A stretch of 64,000 bases of DNA from Arabidopsis thaliana (lineage: Eukaryota > Streptophyta > Magnoliopsida > Brassicales > Brassicaceae). Numbering within the stretch: the first letter of the stretch is position 1; every line of letters begins with the position of its first letter. Shown here one piece after another: positions 1 to 13,352 of this stretch. The DNA is taken from the NCBI RefSeq assembly GCF_000001735.4, contig NC_003074.8:5890101-5954100 (forward strand), given 5' to 3'. Below the pieces are notes generated by a model. It searched no databases. It was not told the DNA's origin and saw nothing but the letters and a program-made list of their open reading frames with translations. The translations under genes were made by a program, and so were the position numbers.

Positions 1-177
1 AAACCAAAGTCATCTTGATTTGGCTTGTCGTAGGCGGCTTTACTTCCTTCTCCCTCTCAATCCACATCTCCTAGTATACGCATCAACACACACAAAAGAA
101 AAATCAAAACCCGAAGAACCAAGAAAGTCATCCACCGAAACAGAATCAACACCAAACCATGATGTACCTGAGGGCTT

Positions 178-2774
<2,597 letters not shown>

Positions 2775-4326
2775 TTAGCCTTCTAGCATTGTCTGTAACC
2801 GGGCTCGAGCTTCATCGGAAACACAGAACCGTATCCTTCTTCTCTGAGGAGCTGGGGATGATGAGAAGCAGATGACCACCACTGTAACGTTATCTGATGA
2901 GTCTAGCCTTAACGCTTCCCTTCCAAGTTCCATAGCGCACCTTCTAGGATCACCGTGTCTCCTAAGTCCTTGCCTGACGAAAGTAACAGCATACTGGCTT
3001 GTCATCACGTCCCAAACACCGTCACATCCCATAATCAAGAACTCGTCTTCCTCAGTTAGAATCATCTGTTGAATGTCCGGGTCTGAGATCAGAGGTGACA
3101 AAGATTCACCAAGGGGTGAAAACCTCTTTATTGACCAGTCTCCAAGAGCTCTTGTAACAGCAAGGTCACCATAGAGATACTCGCCTTCAAAGTACCCTCC
3201 TAAATCCTCTACTCGTCTCCGTTCTGGCTCAAATGTAGATTTGTGATCAAATGACATATCAACAGCTTTTCCTTTTCTGCAGAGCACCGCACGACAATCA
3301 CCAACATTAGCGACCATTAAATGTCTTCCGATTACAAGAGCAGTCAATGCGGTTGTTCCGCACGAACTACTAACTATTCTTTCGTCCTCCATTGCAAGAT
3401 CAGCAAGCCTATAAGCTTCCCGGTGAGATGTCTCCAGTTCTTTCAAGAAAAGAGAGTCCACAACAGAGGGCGATTGTCGAAAAACAGCATCTTCAAAGAA
3501 CAAGCTCATAGCATTCTCTTTTATATACTGTGATGCGTCAGATCCACCATGGCCATCAAACACACCGTAGAAAGCCATAGGCACCGGAAATCTGTAAAAG
3601 GAAGACCCAAGATGATCTGAAAGGTCGTCTATGCATATGTGTTCATCTTCCATGTACTCCCGGTAGTCACCCTTATCTGCATAACTCCCTGAGCTTATAT
3701 TTGGTACAAACTCAGTAACATGCTCTTCAATAGTAGTTGCAGAACAACTCTTGATCTGTTTGAAAACAAAGGTAACATAAGAGCTTGTTTAGTGTTAGTT
3801 GTTTTTCTCCTTCATAACATCACAAAACCATCACAGAATTCACAAAACAGAACAAATCCATGAGTAGAAGAGCAAGCGGAATTATCAAAGAATAAGACTT
3901 TATCTATCCAATCCAATTCAATTTCTAACTTCGAATTCAACGGAGAATCTAGAATGGTACGGAGTCCTAAAAAATTCAAAAGTAACAAAATTGAGATTAC
4001 ACAAAAAAGAGAAAAGAAACAAAAACCCAAACACATACCGATTCTAAAAGAGGCGTTTCTTCAGAGCTCGGAATATCAATACAAATTGAATCATGAATTC
4101 GAATTTCGGCAATCTGAAAGTTACTAGGATCTTTCGCAACGGAGAGATGAGACTTGACATCGATAACACTGATCTCGGCGGAATCAGCGACCATGTTTTG
4201 ACTGAAAAGCATCGATTTTGCTCTTCTTATGATCTGACGGACATAGCGGATTATGAGATCTTTCCAAAGACAAAGCTGTGTGTAAAGCAGCCATGTTTGG
4301 GTCACTGAAGCTTTGCTTGTACGCAT
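2775..4326 (-). CDS. Protein phosphatase 2C, likely At3g17250
   Basis: PPM-family Ser/Thr phosphatase that removes phosphate with two bound Mn/Mg ions. Two coding exons, 4039-4326 (96 codons) and 2775-3755, join in phase 0 and give 422 aa. Exon 1 encodes a variable N-terminal region. Exon 2 carries the whole catalytic core: YMEDEH, YGVFDGHGG (metal-binding Asp and Gly), a VGDCRAVLC strand, GCDGVWDV and the terminal SSDNVTVVVI Asp motif. All metal-ligand positions look intact, so an active enzyme is expected. I chose the ATG at 4326 (MRTSKAS); an in-frame Met 12 codons upstream (4362) lies in AT-rich sequence and looks like UTR. The substrate cannot be told from sequence, and the protein lacks hallmarks of the ABI1 (ABA co-receptor) clade that I could see. 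Confidence 0.92.
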
Positions 4327-4362
4327 TTTAATTTTGGATAAATTACAAAAAAATGAAAACAA

Positions 4363-4786
4363 AATAGGTTTACCTTGATATGTTTGAGACTATATATATA
4401 AAAAATTTTGGTATAAAATTATTTCTATGATTTTTTGACAAATGTAATAAACTTTATTTATTTTTATACGTTTCTGGTAAAAATATCTTATTGTAAATAC
4501 TATATTTAGGTGTTTTTAAATGCTTGTGTGTTCACACTAATTTTTCAAACCAAATATTAAATAAGTGTTAAATACAAATTAAGACAAAAGATTAATGAAT
4601 AATTAATTTGTCTAATGGTGATTAGTGAGCAACACGTGGGAAACATGAGTGAGTGCAAGCTTTCAAACCAATTAGGCCTCTTTACCAATACACCGCCACC
4701 ATTACACATGGTTCTTTTACACTCCTAATTTTTTTATGTAGTGTACTTGTATGTCTAGGTAAAGTTACACGTAAACAATCAAATTT
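4363..4786. other. AT-rich spacer upstream of the PP2C gene
   Basis: Promoter region of the PP2C gene reading leftward. No ORF with coding character was seen. It ends at the left target-site copy of the retroposed element. Confidence 0.5.
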
Positions 4787-4802
4787 TCTCTGAGTGACAA
4801 TT

Positions 4803-5620
4803 TTTTTTTCTTTTTTCACAAGTGTTCTTTATTCATATTACAAAGCCAAATCATATGCCATTATTTTACAAAACCAAAAGAAACAGGCCGAAAGAAACAG
4901 GCCATATTATACAAAGAAAAAATACAATAAAACAAAGTGAAAGCCCAAAAGCCCAAACAGAAACCCTTTCACTGAAAAAACGGTGTTGTAAACAGCACAT
5001 AGAACACGTGGCAAGAGGGAACCAGATTTGATGACACGTGAGAAGTCGAAGAAGAGAGAGTTTCCGATCACCAGAATGATGTGACGCCGGAAAGTTTTAA
5101 TTCCGATTGAAACCACCGGAAAATTGCTCAACTTTTGCAGCAACAAAACTCAATCTTCGCCCAAAAAATTTAAAGCGAAATCCCAAGTTAGCTTTGATGA
5201 GAATACTTTCTAATTGAAGCAATTCTGTAATACTTCTGCATCTTCAAACAATAACTTTATAATCTTCAGAAAAGGAATTTATCACCAACCGAGGCTTGCT
5301 TTTATTAACCTAATTCGAATCCAATAAACTAGACGATGTCTAATAACCAAAGGCAGAACTTCAGTCAATCGGACTGTCTTTTCTTCAGATCTGAAGCCAA
5401 AAAAAAACTCAAAGTGCGTGAGAGCCGACCGATCTCGCTACAGAAACCGATAACGTCGGAGTTAAACCAGCCAAACTTGTTTTAAAAGCCAAAAGTTGCT
5501 GGAAAGGAGCCAGCCAACGATAGTGATGAAGCCATCGATGCTGGAAGAAAAGCCAGCCAACACCACTGAGAAAGCTGACCGTTGCCGGAAAAGAGAAAAA
5601 AACGTAATAAAAACTTTCTC
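4803..5620 (-). mobile_element. Retroposed element with poly(A) tail and target-site duplication
   Basis: The two ends are bounded by a direct repeat, TCTCTGAGTGACAATT (4787-4802) and TCTCTCAGTGACAATT (5621-5636), 15 of 16 identical. Read on the minus strand, the insert ends in an A-rich tail (complement of the T-rich run at 4803-4816) with an AATAAA-like signal just before it. The body is more GC-rich than its surroundings, with repeated CCGG and GGCTGGCT-type words. These are the hallmarks of target-primed reverse transcription: a truncated LINE, a LINE-mobilised transcript or a processed copy. No reverse-transcriptase ORF is present, and I cannot name the family. The single mismatch in the duplication suggests a fairly recent insertion. 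Confidence 0.7.
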
Positions 5621-5636
5621 TCTCTCAGTGACAATT

Positions 5637-5995
5637 ATTTAGTTTTATACTTCTATTTATAATTGAATAGTTTTGAATTTTATTTGCAGAAACTTTATAT
5701 TTTTTTTTATATTAACTATAAAGGTAAAGGATACTTCTGTATATTATTCAAAGCAAACGGCGACTTAATATGCTTATCTTGGTACTTGACTTTTTAAATT
5801 TGGGGACATATTAATTTCATTTTCTTAAAATTTGTAAATTATTCAAAGCAAATTAAACAAAAATAGTAATTAATATTGAGAAATTTCATATGAGTTTAAC
5901 AAAAATAAGTCTTTCAAAAGAACATGTTATATAGAACGAAAGTACTAAAATGAACGAAACACAGAGACATTGATATAGTAATTTTGCCTTTATCG
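5637..5995. other. AT-rich spacer downstream of the first hAT-like gene
   Basis: Holds the 3' UTR of the leftward hAT-like gene. No other structure was seen. Confidence 0.5.
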
Positions 5996-7735
5996 TCAAA
6001 CTCGTAACCATTTCTTGCTGCACATCATAGCGTTAGCAACTTTGGATTTCATGGAGACAACAAACTCAGGGGGCTCTCGTCTGTCCACAACATAAGCATC
6101 GTAAGACTCAGCACGTGAGATTGGAATTGAGAGAATGTCACGTGCTACTCGGGAGAGGATTGGATACTTTTGGCTCTCTTCTTTCCACCATTCCAACGCT
6201 TTGAAGTCTTTGTTCCACTTCATAACCGGCTCTTTGAGGTAGGAATCAAGCTCTGATTCTTGAAGCTCTATTGGAGATCCTTCAAACTTGATATATTCTT
6301 GAAACAAAACAAACTTCTCGTATGCATCAGGCTTCTTCTCTTCCTTAACCTTATGTTCTTCTTCTTTACCTTCTTCATCATTGCCATCTTTTTCTTCTTC
6401 TTCTTCTTCTCCTCCTTCATCATCATCGTATTCATCTTCATCATATTCTTCATCTTCTTCTTCTTCTTCGTCTTCAGAGTCAATAGAAGCAACCGAGCAT
6501 ATTGGTTTCTGACAGATATCGCTAGCTGCATAGCGAGCATACAGATTGCGTAAATAGTCCAAAACAGTTGCAGCTTTTGAACCTTCAACATTGACTTCCT
6601 TCTTTGAGCAGTAAAACTCAAGATAATTCATCTTAAACCGAGGGTCCAATACAGAAGCAGTAGCCAAAACCAGAAACATATTGTTCCAATACTTATCAAA
6701 CCTCTCCAATATCTGCTTAGCTTTGCAGAGAAAGTAATCACTATCAGCACTCGGAAGCTCTTGATTCAACATTACCTTCAGCTCAGCAAGAAGGTGGAAG
6801 TAGACGTTAGATGTGGAATACTCTCCTTCGAAAAGCTCCTTTGCCACTTTATAGATGCAATCAGTGAGTTTGCAAAAAGTTTGAATCTTAATCCAATCTT
6901 CATCAGATGGTTTGTCATAATCATCGTAAATCTCATCCTTTGAGAATGCATCCTCAGACTTCAAGACTACAGCTTGTTGCAGATGAAACAACGAGACGTT
7001 CCAGGTGGTTGCTGAACATCTTCCCCATCCAACCAACATACGCACATCTTCCAGCAGCGACGAGCTTAATTCACTCAACACATCATCAACCATTAACCGG
7101 AAAAGATCAGAGCAACAATAGACTAGAGAAACCCGTGGATTGAACTGATTGTTCCCTATCTCCTCTATCCATTTCCTGAAAGGATCCAACGTTTCTTCAT
7201 CAAAATCCTCACTGTTAGGCAGTAGAAGAGTAGAGACCTTGTTCTCAATCTCAAAATCCTGAACAGCGTTCCTGAAAGGGTAAACATAACCATCATCCAT
7301 AGGTATTTCCTGGTCAGTAGTGTTAGTGTAGGCCAAGATCCTTTTCTTCATCTTCCAGTTATCATCGACGAAATGAGCAGTCAAACAGACGAAATCCTCA
7401 TGCAAAACAGGGCCTCTTATGTGGTCCCTAGCCCCCCAGCCATTACCAAGAAGCATCCATTCATAAGAGAGGTTTAATTGTCCTTGAAAACTCTTGAAAA
7501 AATTCTTAGCTTTCTCTTTACATTCCTCGTAGATCTCAAAAACTTCATTCTCGACTTTAGAAACACTAGGAGGATACTTGGGGTCCCCGAGGAAGCTCAT
7601 AAACTTTGCAAAGGAACGGGTGTTAATGGTCTTAGGATTAACATCAGCAGCAATGAACCACTTGGCCATAGCGTTGTGAGCTTCTTTCTCCTCATCAACA
7701 ACAAGAGAATCGTCCAACTTTAGTTTCTTCCTCAT
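5996..7735 (-). CDS. hAT-transposase-like protein, copy 1 (ancestral ATG lost)
   Basis: Uninterrupted 579-aa ORF homologous along its length to the copy at 14952-16820. It carries the plant hAT-like RNase-H-fold region (about residues 290-370, with YFHLLAELKVMLN and ASVLDPRFKMNYL), an Asp/Glu-rich insert (about 420-460) and the C-terminal hAT dimerisation domain (about 490-560, with ELDSYLKEP and YPILSRVARDILSIP). No BED zinc finger and no terminal inverted repeats were seen, which fits a domesticated or stranded transposase rather than a mobile element. Exon 2 starts at 7737 after a good acceptor. An upstream exon (about 7983-8090) matches the coding exon of copy 2, but its ATG is missing one base, so translation must begin at 7735. 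The long open frame argues for selection or youth; public annotation may treat it as a pseudogene. Confidence 0.7.
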   Translation of the reverse strand: MRKKLKLDDSLVVDEEKEAHNAMAKWFIAADVNPKTINTRSFAKFMSFLGDPKYPPSVSKVENEVFEIYEECKEKAKNFFKSFQGQLNLSYEWMLLGNGWGARDHIRGPVLHEDFVCLTAHFVDDNWKMKKRILAYTNTTDQEIPMDDGYVYPFRNAVQDFEIENKVSTLLLPNSEDFDEETLDPFRKWIEEIGNNQFNPRVSLVYCCSDLFRLMVDDVLSELSSSLLEDVRMLVGWGRCSATTWNVSLFHLQQAVVLKSEDAFSKDEIYDDYDKPSDEDWIKIQTFCKLTDCIYKVAKELFEGEYSTSNVYFHLLAELKVMLNQELPSADSDYFLCKAKQILERFDKYWNNMFLVLATASVLDPRFKMNYLEFYCSKKEVNVEGSKAATVLDYLRNLYARYAASDICQKPICSVASIDSEDEEEEEDEEYDEDEYDDDEGGEEEEEEKDGNDEEGKEEEHKVKEEKKPDAYEKFVLFQEYIKFEGSPIELQESELDSYLKEPVMKWNKDFKALEWWKEESQKYPILSRVARDILSIPISRAESYDAYVVDRREPPEFVVSMKSKVANAMMCSKKWLRV

Positions 7736-8090
7736 ATCTAAATAAAATGAACCATATTAGTATATATCTCACTCAATCCCATAAGCAGAGAAAACAAAAC
7801 TTTTGGAATCAGTACATATGGACACATATACAAACACATACAGGTCGTAGATCAGAAAGTAAAATCAAACAAGACAGATCAGAACAGAAAAACCCTAGAA
7901 ATTAGGCGTTGTCAACGAGAAGACAGTACATGTGTACAATAGCGGAGACGCTGAAATGAAAAAGAGGAGAAGAGATTAGAACCTGAAGAGGAGCCGGAGG
8001 CGAGGTCATCGTTATCCAAGCAACGTTGCTGCTGGTTTGAGGAAGACGTACGGTACGGGGAGAGAGGATTTAGGGTTTTCGATTTATGGA

Positions 8091-9414
8091 GAAAATAAAA
8101 AGACGATTTTCAATGTTTAAATCTTTCTAATATCTTATTTATCATTTAGGCGGGAATGCTACTGGAGCTATTTACGTACGTGGCCTCTTTTTATTGGATA
8201 TTTTCTTTTCTTTTCCGATGAGATTATTTCGAATATTATCATTCCATTTTGTGTTGGGTTTAATTTCTTAAGTTATTAAATGACAAATGATAACTTTGCC
8301 TTGATTTTATATGGATACAAAATATATTTCTGTTAGACGAATTTAAAGTTTTATAAAAAAAAAAACAGTAAACTATATGTAAAGTCTCTATAAATAGCTA
8401 CCAAATACCAATATTCCCCACAATAATGATTGATGAATAGAGTTTTGGTGATGCAAATGCAGATGTATGTAAGTAGATGTAACAGGTGGTTTAGTGTGAG
8501 AAAAACATAGGAAGGTGATTCGATCAAAAAAAGTTCAGGAAAAACGTCTCATCTAATAGAAACTGGACTAGAAAATTGTGATTTTAACCAAAACAAGGTT
8601 CTCATTGTTACTGATCTAGAAATGGAAAACGGACTAAATAAAAAAAAAAAAATACAGAAATATGAGATTGGAACATCACTGACGAGAAGTGGCCAATAAT
8701 CGGACTGATCCTTGTGCACAAGTACAAGTACATGTAACTCTCTTGATGAAGTTGTTTAGGTACATGTATATCATCAATACATTTACCAATGATTCGTCTC
8801 AGACTTATTAGTCACCCATAATTCCTTTTTTTTCTTTATGGAACAGAAGAAAGTCGTCTATGAAACAACATGAACATATATGGATAGTACATATATTTGT
8901 GTTGAGATACAATTAAAATGTCACAACTTTAGGGCTTTAATTAAGATCTATTTTGCAAGACTTAAATAAAGCGATTTGGTAGAACAAAAAAAAAAAGCAA
9001 GTTGAAACAAAGGGAGCTTTTACAAGTTGCAAATGAAATTATATTTTCACCAACCTTCTTATACTCTTTTGCTAATTAGCCTTTTACTGTTTTGTTTTCG
9101 GTATTCATATGCTTACACATTCTGTATTTATGAAAAAAAGTTACCGAGGAGGCGAGGAGGATTGATAGCTCACTAAGCAGCCATGAACAACGTATTTGAG
9201 AAAGATCACTAAAATGTAATTTCAAATGTAAAGAGTGATACATAAAAGAAAAAAGCAAAGAAAAAAATTCAGCTACTTTGTTTATTAACTAAACAGAATC
9301 AACCATACATATTTTATGATTAACTAATATCATTAGAAAAAAATACTAGGTAATTAAATTGATTATTAATTTTTTTCCTCTAGATTTTGAGGATTAATTA
9401 CTTAAATTACCTCA
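8091..9414. other. Spacer with F-box 3'-end relic and AT-rich DNA
   Basis: Contains the divergent promoter of hAT-like copy 1 (GGCGGGAAT near 8149) and the relic at 8668-8785. The remainder is AT-rich with no coding signal seen. Confidence 0.5.
8668..8785 (-). pseudogene. Relic of an F-box gene 3' end
   Basis: The minus strand still reads DYWPLLVSDVP, a degraded version of the conserved F-box-associated C-terminus NWPFLVSYVP of the gene at 13353-14513. Preceding words match the end of the gene at 9415-10537 (CTCTTGATGAA). No F-box or middle part was found nearby. It is a decayed tail, not a gene. Confidence 0.55.
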
Positions 9415-10537
9415 CTAAAATTGAACCAAACTTGGAACATAACTGACGAGAAATGAACAACAACCTTTTGGTTTCTGTGCAATCTCTTGATGAACTTGTA
9501 TACCCTCTTTAGCAAAGTAAATTATAGTCTTCCTTTCAATGTGACGAATCTTTGAAGAACACACGACCATTTTATTCTCCTCGTCCACCAAGAAACTCAA
9601 CGGCTCACTTGTTAATGTAACTTTACCAAAATCTACTACTAAGAAGTTGCTCCAAGACAAGTCTTTGTCCGCATCGATCTTAGTTTTGGTCACCCATATA
9701 TTCATCTTTATTGAAGATGTATCAAACCTTTGTTGTAACAAGGCAAGTTTCTCTTGTCTAACAACTGATAGAACCGCAATTTGATCATCGTTCTGAGAAG
9801 GAAACGATAGACGTAGGAATCTCTCTGTTGTGAAATCAAACTTGAGTATGAATTTGCTTTCTTTATCTGAAGCAACAAAATAAGCATTTCCCTTCAAATT
9901 CACGCCATTTGAGCGTATGAAACAAACAGGAGAGATGTCATCAAGAATTCTCCATGAATCAGAGTTGAACTCATAGATTTTAAACTTAATTACCAAGAGA
10001 ATAAGCTGGGGATCTGAGAAAATAGTCATAAGTCAAAATTTTGTAGTTATCGCAAGATTTGTTGTTGTTGTTGTTGTTTCCATATCCTAAAACATAACTG
10101 TTCTTGAACACATTCTTGATTTGGATCCACCTGGTTTGACCAGTACAAGGGTTCCAAACCACGAGTCTAGTCTTGTCCTTGGTAGCGCACAATAATAAAC
10201 CATCGCAGTGAGAGATAATACCAAGTATCTTATCATGTTCAGGATCATTTAGCTCGTAAAGTTTACGTTCAACACCAATGGATGGATCAAAGCTGTTTTG
10301 GATTCCACGGAGATTGATGCTATGAACCAAAGTATTCATCTCTGTCACTGAATAATCCCCAAGATTATTAAAGATCACATGCGTTGCTGCTTTACCCAAG
10401 TTCTTCTTGACGAATATCGGATCTCTAAATAAAGCGTACCATCGTTTGCAAGTAGTTTGCAATTCTTTTAGAAATGTGGCAGGAACCCTAGAGAGTATTT
10501 CCGATTCTAAATCAGGTGGAAGATAAGCAAACATCAT
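9415..10537 (-). CDS. F-box/FBA protein with apparent internal frame break, likely At3g17265
   Basis: F-box proteins recruit substrates to SCF ubiquitin ligases. The N-terminal F-box is clear ([32 protein letters not shown]), followed by an FBA_1-type domain (GLLLCAT, LVVWNPCTGQTRWI, KIYEFNSDSWRI, ending LVSYVP). The ORF from 10537 stops after KILTYDYFLRSPAYSLGN; the homologous remainder (9415 to about 10029) continues in the +1 frame. Either a 1-2 base indel broke the gene near 10000-10030, or an 85-nt intron (10098 to 10014, weak donor GTTATG, good acceptor TTTTCTCAG) restores frame at the cost of a conserved strand. A poly-Asn (AAC)n run lies just upstream (10060-10078). I suspect a recently broken gene but call it coding because a spliced model exists. 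The start is one of two adjacent Met codons. Confidence 0.6.
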
Positions 10538-10603
10538 TGTTTGTTTATCTCTTGTGATTTCTAGTCTGACCTCCCTATGAAGAAGATTGCAACAGGACTG
10601 CAA

Positions 10604-12378
10604 ATAGAATTAAGGGTTTTTACATTAACAACTTGTCTAATAAATAGAGAGGGTATATAACTGTGTAATGCAATCAAGCATTTAAAGTTATTTTAAAATA
10701 ACAAATCATATTTATTCAATTATGAATTTTTACAAAGTTATAATATTCAGTGTAATTGATTAAACTATTGATTTGTTGTATTTTAAATCTATTCTTATTG
10801 GAAACAGTACATTATATTTTAATGACTTTAAAGAAGAAGAAACTATATATTTCCCTATATTTATTATGATTTGATGTGTTAGAGTTTGGAGTAAGATTTT
10901 TTATGATCAATATATTTATTATATAGGAGAAGAGAATCTATGTATGTTTATTTTATTTTTCTATTAGACAAAATGAGACAACTTTAACTTTTCATGGTTT
11001 TTAATTAGTTTTGATAACAGTTAAAAATAAACAAATATGAAAGTAAAAGTTTGAGCACAAAAAGAAATTAAAATAAAAGTAAGAGATATTTATCGAGAAA
11101 AAACAATTGAGTATTGGAATTTTTTTTTTTGGTGGGAATAAGTATTGGATTTTTACTAATTTGGTTTGAAATTTTTCTTAGTTTAAAAATACAAAGATCT
11201 AAATCGCATGGTTTTAAATTCATTTAAAAACTTTATTAAAGATATAAATCCAAATCATTTAAAATAGAAGATTGAAATAATTTTGTCAATTATATTGAGG
11301 AGAATGGTCCCAAAGAAAAAAGTCTGTCCAGCTTTCTTGCTGATCAAGTTTGTTTTTTTACGCTTAAAATTAATGATTTACTCAGGTTTTCTAATGATTA
11401 TTGACTTACGTTTGTTGATATTTCTCTCAAAATCTCTGCTTAAAGGGTTTTCTTAAGTGCAAACTGTTCTATTGGTAAGAGAAATCATGTATGGTGTTAA
11501 AAACATATTCCTGGAACTAGAATCCAAAAACGATCTGGAGATCAAACACGGTCTTGAAACTGCTTTGATGTTCTCAATAAGCATTCAATCCAAATAGAAA
11601 ATATGTTCGGGTAAGTTCATTAGATCACCGATCCAATTACCAAAGCAAAGTAGGTGAACAAAAGGAAGTTTTATTTAGTTACTCTGCTTATCAAAACTAA
11701 ATAGAAACAGCTCCTATTATGTGATTCGTTTGACCACAAGGAAAACCAAGAAAGAAACTACAGTAAGTTGATTTGTGTTACCTTTTTTTGCTTTCATTTT
11801 CCTCTGGCCTTTAATTTGGAAGTGTCTTTCTGAATGTGAACCAAATTTGGAGCATAACTGACGAGTTATTCTTGACGAATATCGGATCTATGCGTGCAAC
11901 TATGCGTTCAATGTCTACTCTCTCTTGTCCAGGTTTCTTGCTAATCAAGTTTAGGGCGTTTGGTTTCTCAAATTGCATTTGATTCTTGATTTGCGTTTGT
12001 TGAATTCTCTTTCAGTTTCTCGTCGTTACGGAGTTTTCATTGCATGACTTCACTGGGATTGACCAATGTTCTGAAATTACTCAAGAAAATGCACTGTCAG
12101 AGTCGTCAAGGAATATTTCTGCTACAAGAAAGATTTCAAACCTCTAAGACAAGATTTTTTGCATTCTGTAGAAACTTCATTCAAGCATTTTGTGATGTCT
12201 GTCATTCTTTAAGGAACCTTAAAAGCAAATTCCACATGCGGTGAATGTGGGTGTTTGACCTATATTCCTTTTGCATTAATACGATATCTATTAGGGAATG
12301 TATCATTGAAGTCAAATGAACTACAAAAGATTTTTGTTTGCTTTTACTTTTCATAGCCAAAGTAAGACTTGTAAAGCT
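10604..12378. other. Spacer with diverged duplicate segments
   Basis: Very AT-rich to about 11280. Two diverged copies of one segment can be seen near 11320-11450 and 11925-12020 (shared words TGTCCAG-TTTCTTGCT-ATCAAGTTT and CGTTTGTTGA). A rearranged F-box relic lies at 11816-11905. The 66-codon ORF at 12044 is not recognisable. Confidence 0.45.
11816..11905 (-). pseudogene. Rearranged F-box relic (C-terminal end fused to F-box-proximal piece)
   Basis: The left part matches the 3' end of the intact F-box genes (AATGTGAACCAAATTTGGAG, then CATAACTGACGAG). It is directly followed by TTCTTGACGAATATCGGATCT, which in the intact genes encodes the region just after the F-box (about 1 kb away). The whole middle is therefore deleted. 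It is a deletion relic in the same orientation as its neighbours. Confidence 0.6.
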
Positions 12379-12786
12379 CTAACGTATGTTGAAGTGGTTC
12401 ATTACTCCACCACATAATTTGGATATGCGGTTAGATTTGAGTTTCGCGTACATTGTGTTAAGGCTTCTTGCCAAGTTTGCCTCCTTTGATACTTTGACGT
12501 CTTTCGAATCAATTAGACTCCTGAGTTTACCTGAAAACTCCATAGATGGTTCAAATCTGTCGTCAATTCCATGGCGATTGACGCTAATTGAGTGAACCCT
12601 ATCATTCATCAGTAACATCACTTCCCTCGCTGATTTACACAAGTTCTTCTTCACGAATCTCGGATCTCTGAACAAAGCGTACCATCGTTTGCAAATAGTC
12701 TTCCATTTCGCTAGAGACTTCGCCGGAACCCTAGAGAGTATTTCCGATTCCAATTCGTCTGGAAGATTGGGAATCGTTGTCATCAT
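12379..12786 (-). CDS. Truncated F-box protein, likely At3g17270
   Basis: A 135-aa ORF that begins with a clear F-box ([37 protein letters not shown]) and keeps the linker that follows ([21 protein letters not shown], compare the gene at 13353-14513). After about residue 100 it departs from the family and ends without the F-box-associated domain. Full-length neighbours have 386-409 aa. It could still bind SKP1 but has lost the substrate-binding part, so it is either non-functional or a dominant-negative-like fragment. The start is supported by alignment of MTTIPNLP with MTTISDLP of the neighbour; ATG at 12786 or 12783. Confidence 0.6.
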
Positions 12787-13352
12787 CGTCTTTTTTGAAG
12801 AAGAACTGGGATAAGGGAAAGGTAAGTAGAAAAGCTTTTCTTATTGATCTTTATCTGATAGTGAATTTCGATTACAACTGAGGTACTTTATATAGACTAC
12901 TCATTATAGGGTTTCTCTTTTTACAGCTGTTAATCTTGTCATCAACAAAGAGCCATGAGAGCTTCATAACGGTTAGATAGTATCATTTGGCTGTCTCCTT
13001 GAACATATGCTTTTGCCATGAGAGTGAAGCTTGACTTTTGTTGAATGTCGGGGCTTGAAATATGTGGGCTTCTTTTCAATCGTTTTGGGCCTTTGTAATG
13101 TTTCTGAGCCCATCTTCACTTTATCTTCCTCATTCCTCTGTTTCTCTTTCGTCGATTCTAGCTTGATTGGTATTGTTGTGCTGATATATTTCAAAAGCAA
13201 ACAAGAGAAACAAAGGTAAGTTCTATCAGCTAAATAGAAACAATCCCTACCAATGATTGACGAATCTCGTTGAAAGGAACATGACCGAAAGAAAAAGCAA
13301 GATAAAAGCTAAGGCAATTCATTTGACTAACCTTTTGCCGTTTCCTTTTCCT

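Noticed and set aside
5000-5045. CACGTG-containing words that look like G-boxes
   Set aside because: They lie inside the retroposed element and are not near a supported transcription start.
4822-5146. Short ORFs on both strands in the retroposed element
   Set aside because: Below 80 codons, no reverse-transcriptase or gag motif; likely UTR-like sequence.
6260-6621. Two long ORFs rich in Phe/Ile or Lys/Met opposite and overlapping the first hAT-like gene
   Set aside because: They are shadow frames of the GAA/GAT-rich acidic stretch; codon bias alone keeps them open.
12044-12244. 66-codon plus-strand ORF with many Phe, Cys and Lys
   Set aside because: No family recognised and another frame looks equally plausible. 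It sits in a duplicated, decayed stretch, so I did not list it as a gene.
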